From NCBI RefSeq assembly GCF_003148825.1, contig NZ_QGGZ01000003.1, positions 62,001 to 126,000 on the forward strand: a DNA stretch of 64,000 bases, in the 5' to 3' direction. Of the stretch, positions 63,639 through 64,000 are shown piece after piece (position 1 is the stretch's first letter; every line of letters starts with the position of its first letter). The notes under the pieces were generated by a model, which was given only the letters and a program-made list of their open reading frames with translations, was not told the DNA's origin and searched no databases. The translations under genes and the position numbers were made by a program. The stretch comes from Streptomyces sp. CG 926 (lineage in GTDB: Bacteria > Actinomycetota > Actinomycetes > Streptomycetales > Streptomycetaceae).

Positions 63639-64000
63639 ATGCTCGACGTACTGGGACTGGACGGACCGACCGAAGCCGTTTACCGAGCGATGTTGAGCCA
63701 CCCGCGGGGCGACGCCGAGGAGCTGGCGGAGCTGCTCGGGATCCCCGAGGAAGCCGTGCACGAGGCATGGGACCGGCTGTCCGGCCTCTCGCTCGTGCAG
63801 TACCCCGCCGACGGGCCCGCCGGCGCGTCGGCGGCGCCCCGCGCGGTCAGTCCGGAGGTCGGCCTGGAGTACCTGCTGGCCCGGCGCCAGGCCGCGCTGG
63901 CCCTGGAGAACGAGCGCATCGCGGGCGCCCGCGCCGTGGCCCGACAGCTGATCTCCGAGTACGAGGACCTGCGCCCGGTCGGGGCACCCGTCAGCGTGGA
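63639..64000 (+). CDS. TrmB/LuxR-type HTH regulator, 3' truncated
   Basis: An open frame from ATG 63639 (preceded by a GGGGGG site) runs off the right edge; 120 codons are seen. The start MLDVLGLDGPTEAVYRAMLSHPRGDAEELAELLGIPEEAVHEAWDRLSGLSLVQ is the N-terminal TrmB-like helix-turn-helix found in the Streptomyces LuxR family that ends in a LuxR HTH; the next part, AVSPEVGLEYLLARRQAALALENERIAGARAVARQLISEYE, is the coiled linker. The LuxR domain should lie beyond the window. It is divergent from the small secreted peptide across 174 bases. Confidence 0.8.
   Translation, partial: MLDVLGLDGPTEAVYRAMLSHPRGDAEELAELLGIPEEAVHEAWDRLSGLSLVQYPADGPAGASAAPRAVSPEVGLEYLLARRQAALALENERIAGARAVARQLISEYEDLRPVGAPVSV

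Noticed and set aside
1..64000. Insertion sequences, tRNA or rRNA genes, attachment sites
   Set aside because: No transposase or integrase motifs, no cloverleaf with conserved TTCGA-type arm, and no rRNA-like conserved stretches were found on either strand.

Overview
The window is a high-GC actinobacterial chromosome segment, almost certainly Streptomyces. Codons are strongly G/C at the third position, GTG and TTG starts are common, and the folB-folK-(DUF3180)-folE-ftsH-hpt-tilS-(DUF2342)-dacB-ppa block follows the usual Streptomyces order. The XRE/ATPase/DUF397 trio, the SigE-family sigma factor and the TipA-like MerR regulator point the same way. No rRNA, tRNA, CRISPR array or insertion sequence was seen. 

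Layout. 0-10.2 kb: folate/tetrahydrobiopterin genes, the FtsH protease, purine salvage (hpt), tRNA-Ile lysidine synthetase (tilS), a DUF2342 zinc protease, a D,D-carboxypeptidase (dacB) and pyrophosphatase (ppa). 10.4-20.5 kb: a ThrE-type exporter, a DedA protein, a TipA-like regulator, a PadR-controlled ABC-2 exporter with two matching palindromes between regulator and transporter, a DinB protein, a PBP2-type transpeptidase and an aldehyde dehydrogenase. 20.6-23.2 kb: an XRE regulator, a RsbW-like ATPase and a DUF397 protein, with three copies of the palindrome TGCACGTGCA in their intergenic DNA, then a short TatA-like protein. 23.2-33.9 kb: a DUF2786 protein, a PolA-like polymerase, a SigE-type sigma factor with its probable membrane partner, a GNAT enzyme, a serine hydrolase, a quinoprotein-like propeller protein and an NAD-dependent epimerase-like protein. 

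34.05-60.77 kb is one hybrid NRPS-PKS gene cluster of 14 genes, all on the minus strand. Every junction overlaps by 4-11 bases or has a gap of at most 3 bases. The run is bracketed by a 465-base upstream gap and a strong hairpin just after the last gene, so it looks like a single 26.7-kb operon. Transcription order: FMN reductase, type II thioesterase, [carrier-like(Pro)-C], [A-T], [KS-AT-KR(dead)-ACP], luciferase-like monooxygenase, [C-A(Gly)-T-TE(Cys)], MFS exporter, [C-A(degenerate)-T], stand-alone A, [half-C-A-T], ATP-grasp ligase, HAD hydrolase, NAD(P)-binding dehydrogenase. Divergent from it is an aspartate-semialdehyde-dehydrogenase homologue without its catalytic cysteine. A LysR regulator, a small secreted peptide and a truncated HTH regulator close the window. 

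Inferred logic: the A-T protein (threonine-like specificity code) is served in trans by the carrier-like/C protein. The PKS adds malonate without keto reduction, the FMN reductase/monooxygenase pair oxidises a carrier-bound intermediate, and a glycine module with a cysteine thioesterase releases the product. A second line built from the degenerate-A module, the free A domain and the half-C-A-T protein supplies another acyl or amino-acyl part. The ATP-grasp, HAD and dehydrogenase genes make or attach an unusual building block. I do not recognise a known product for this gene set.
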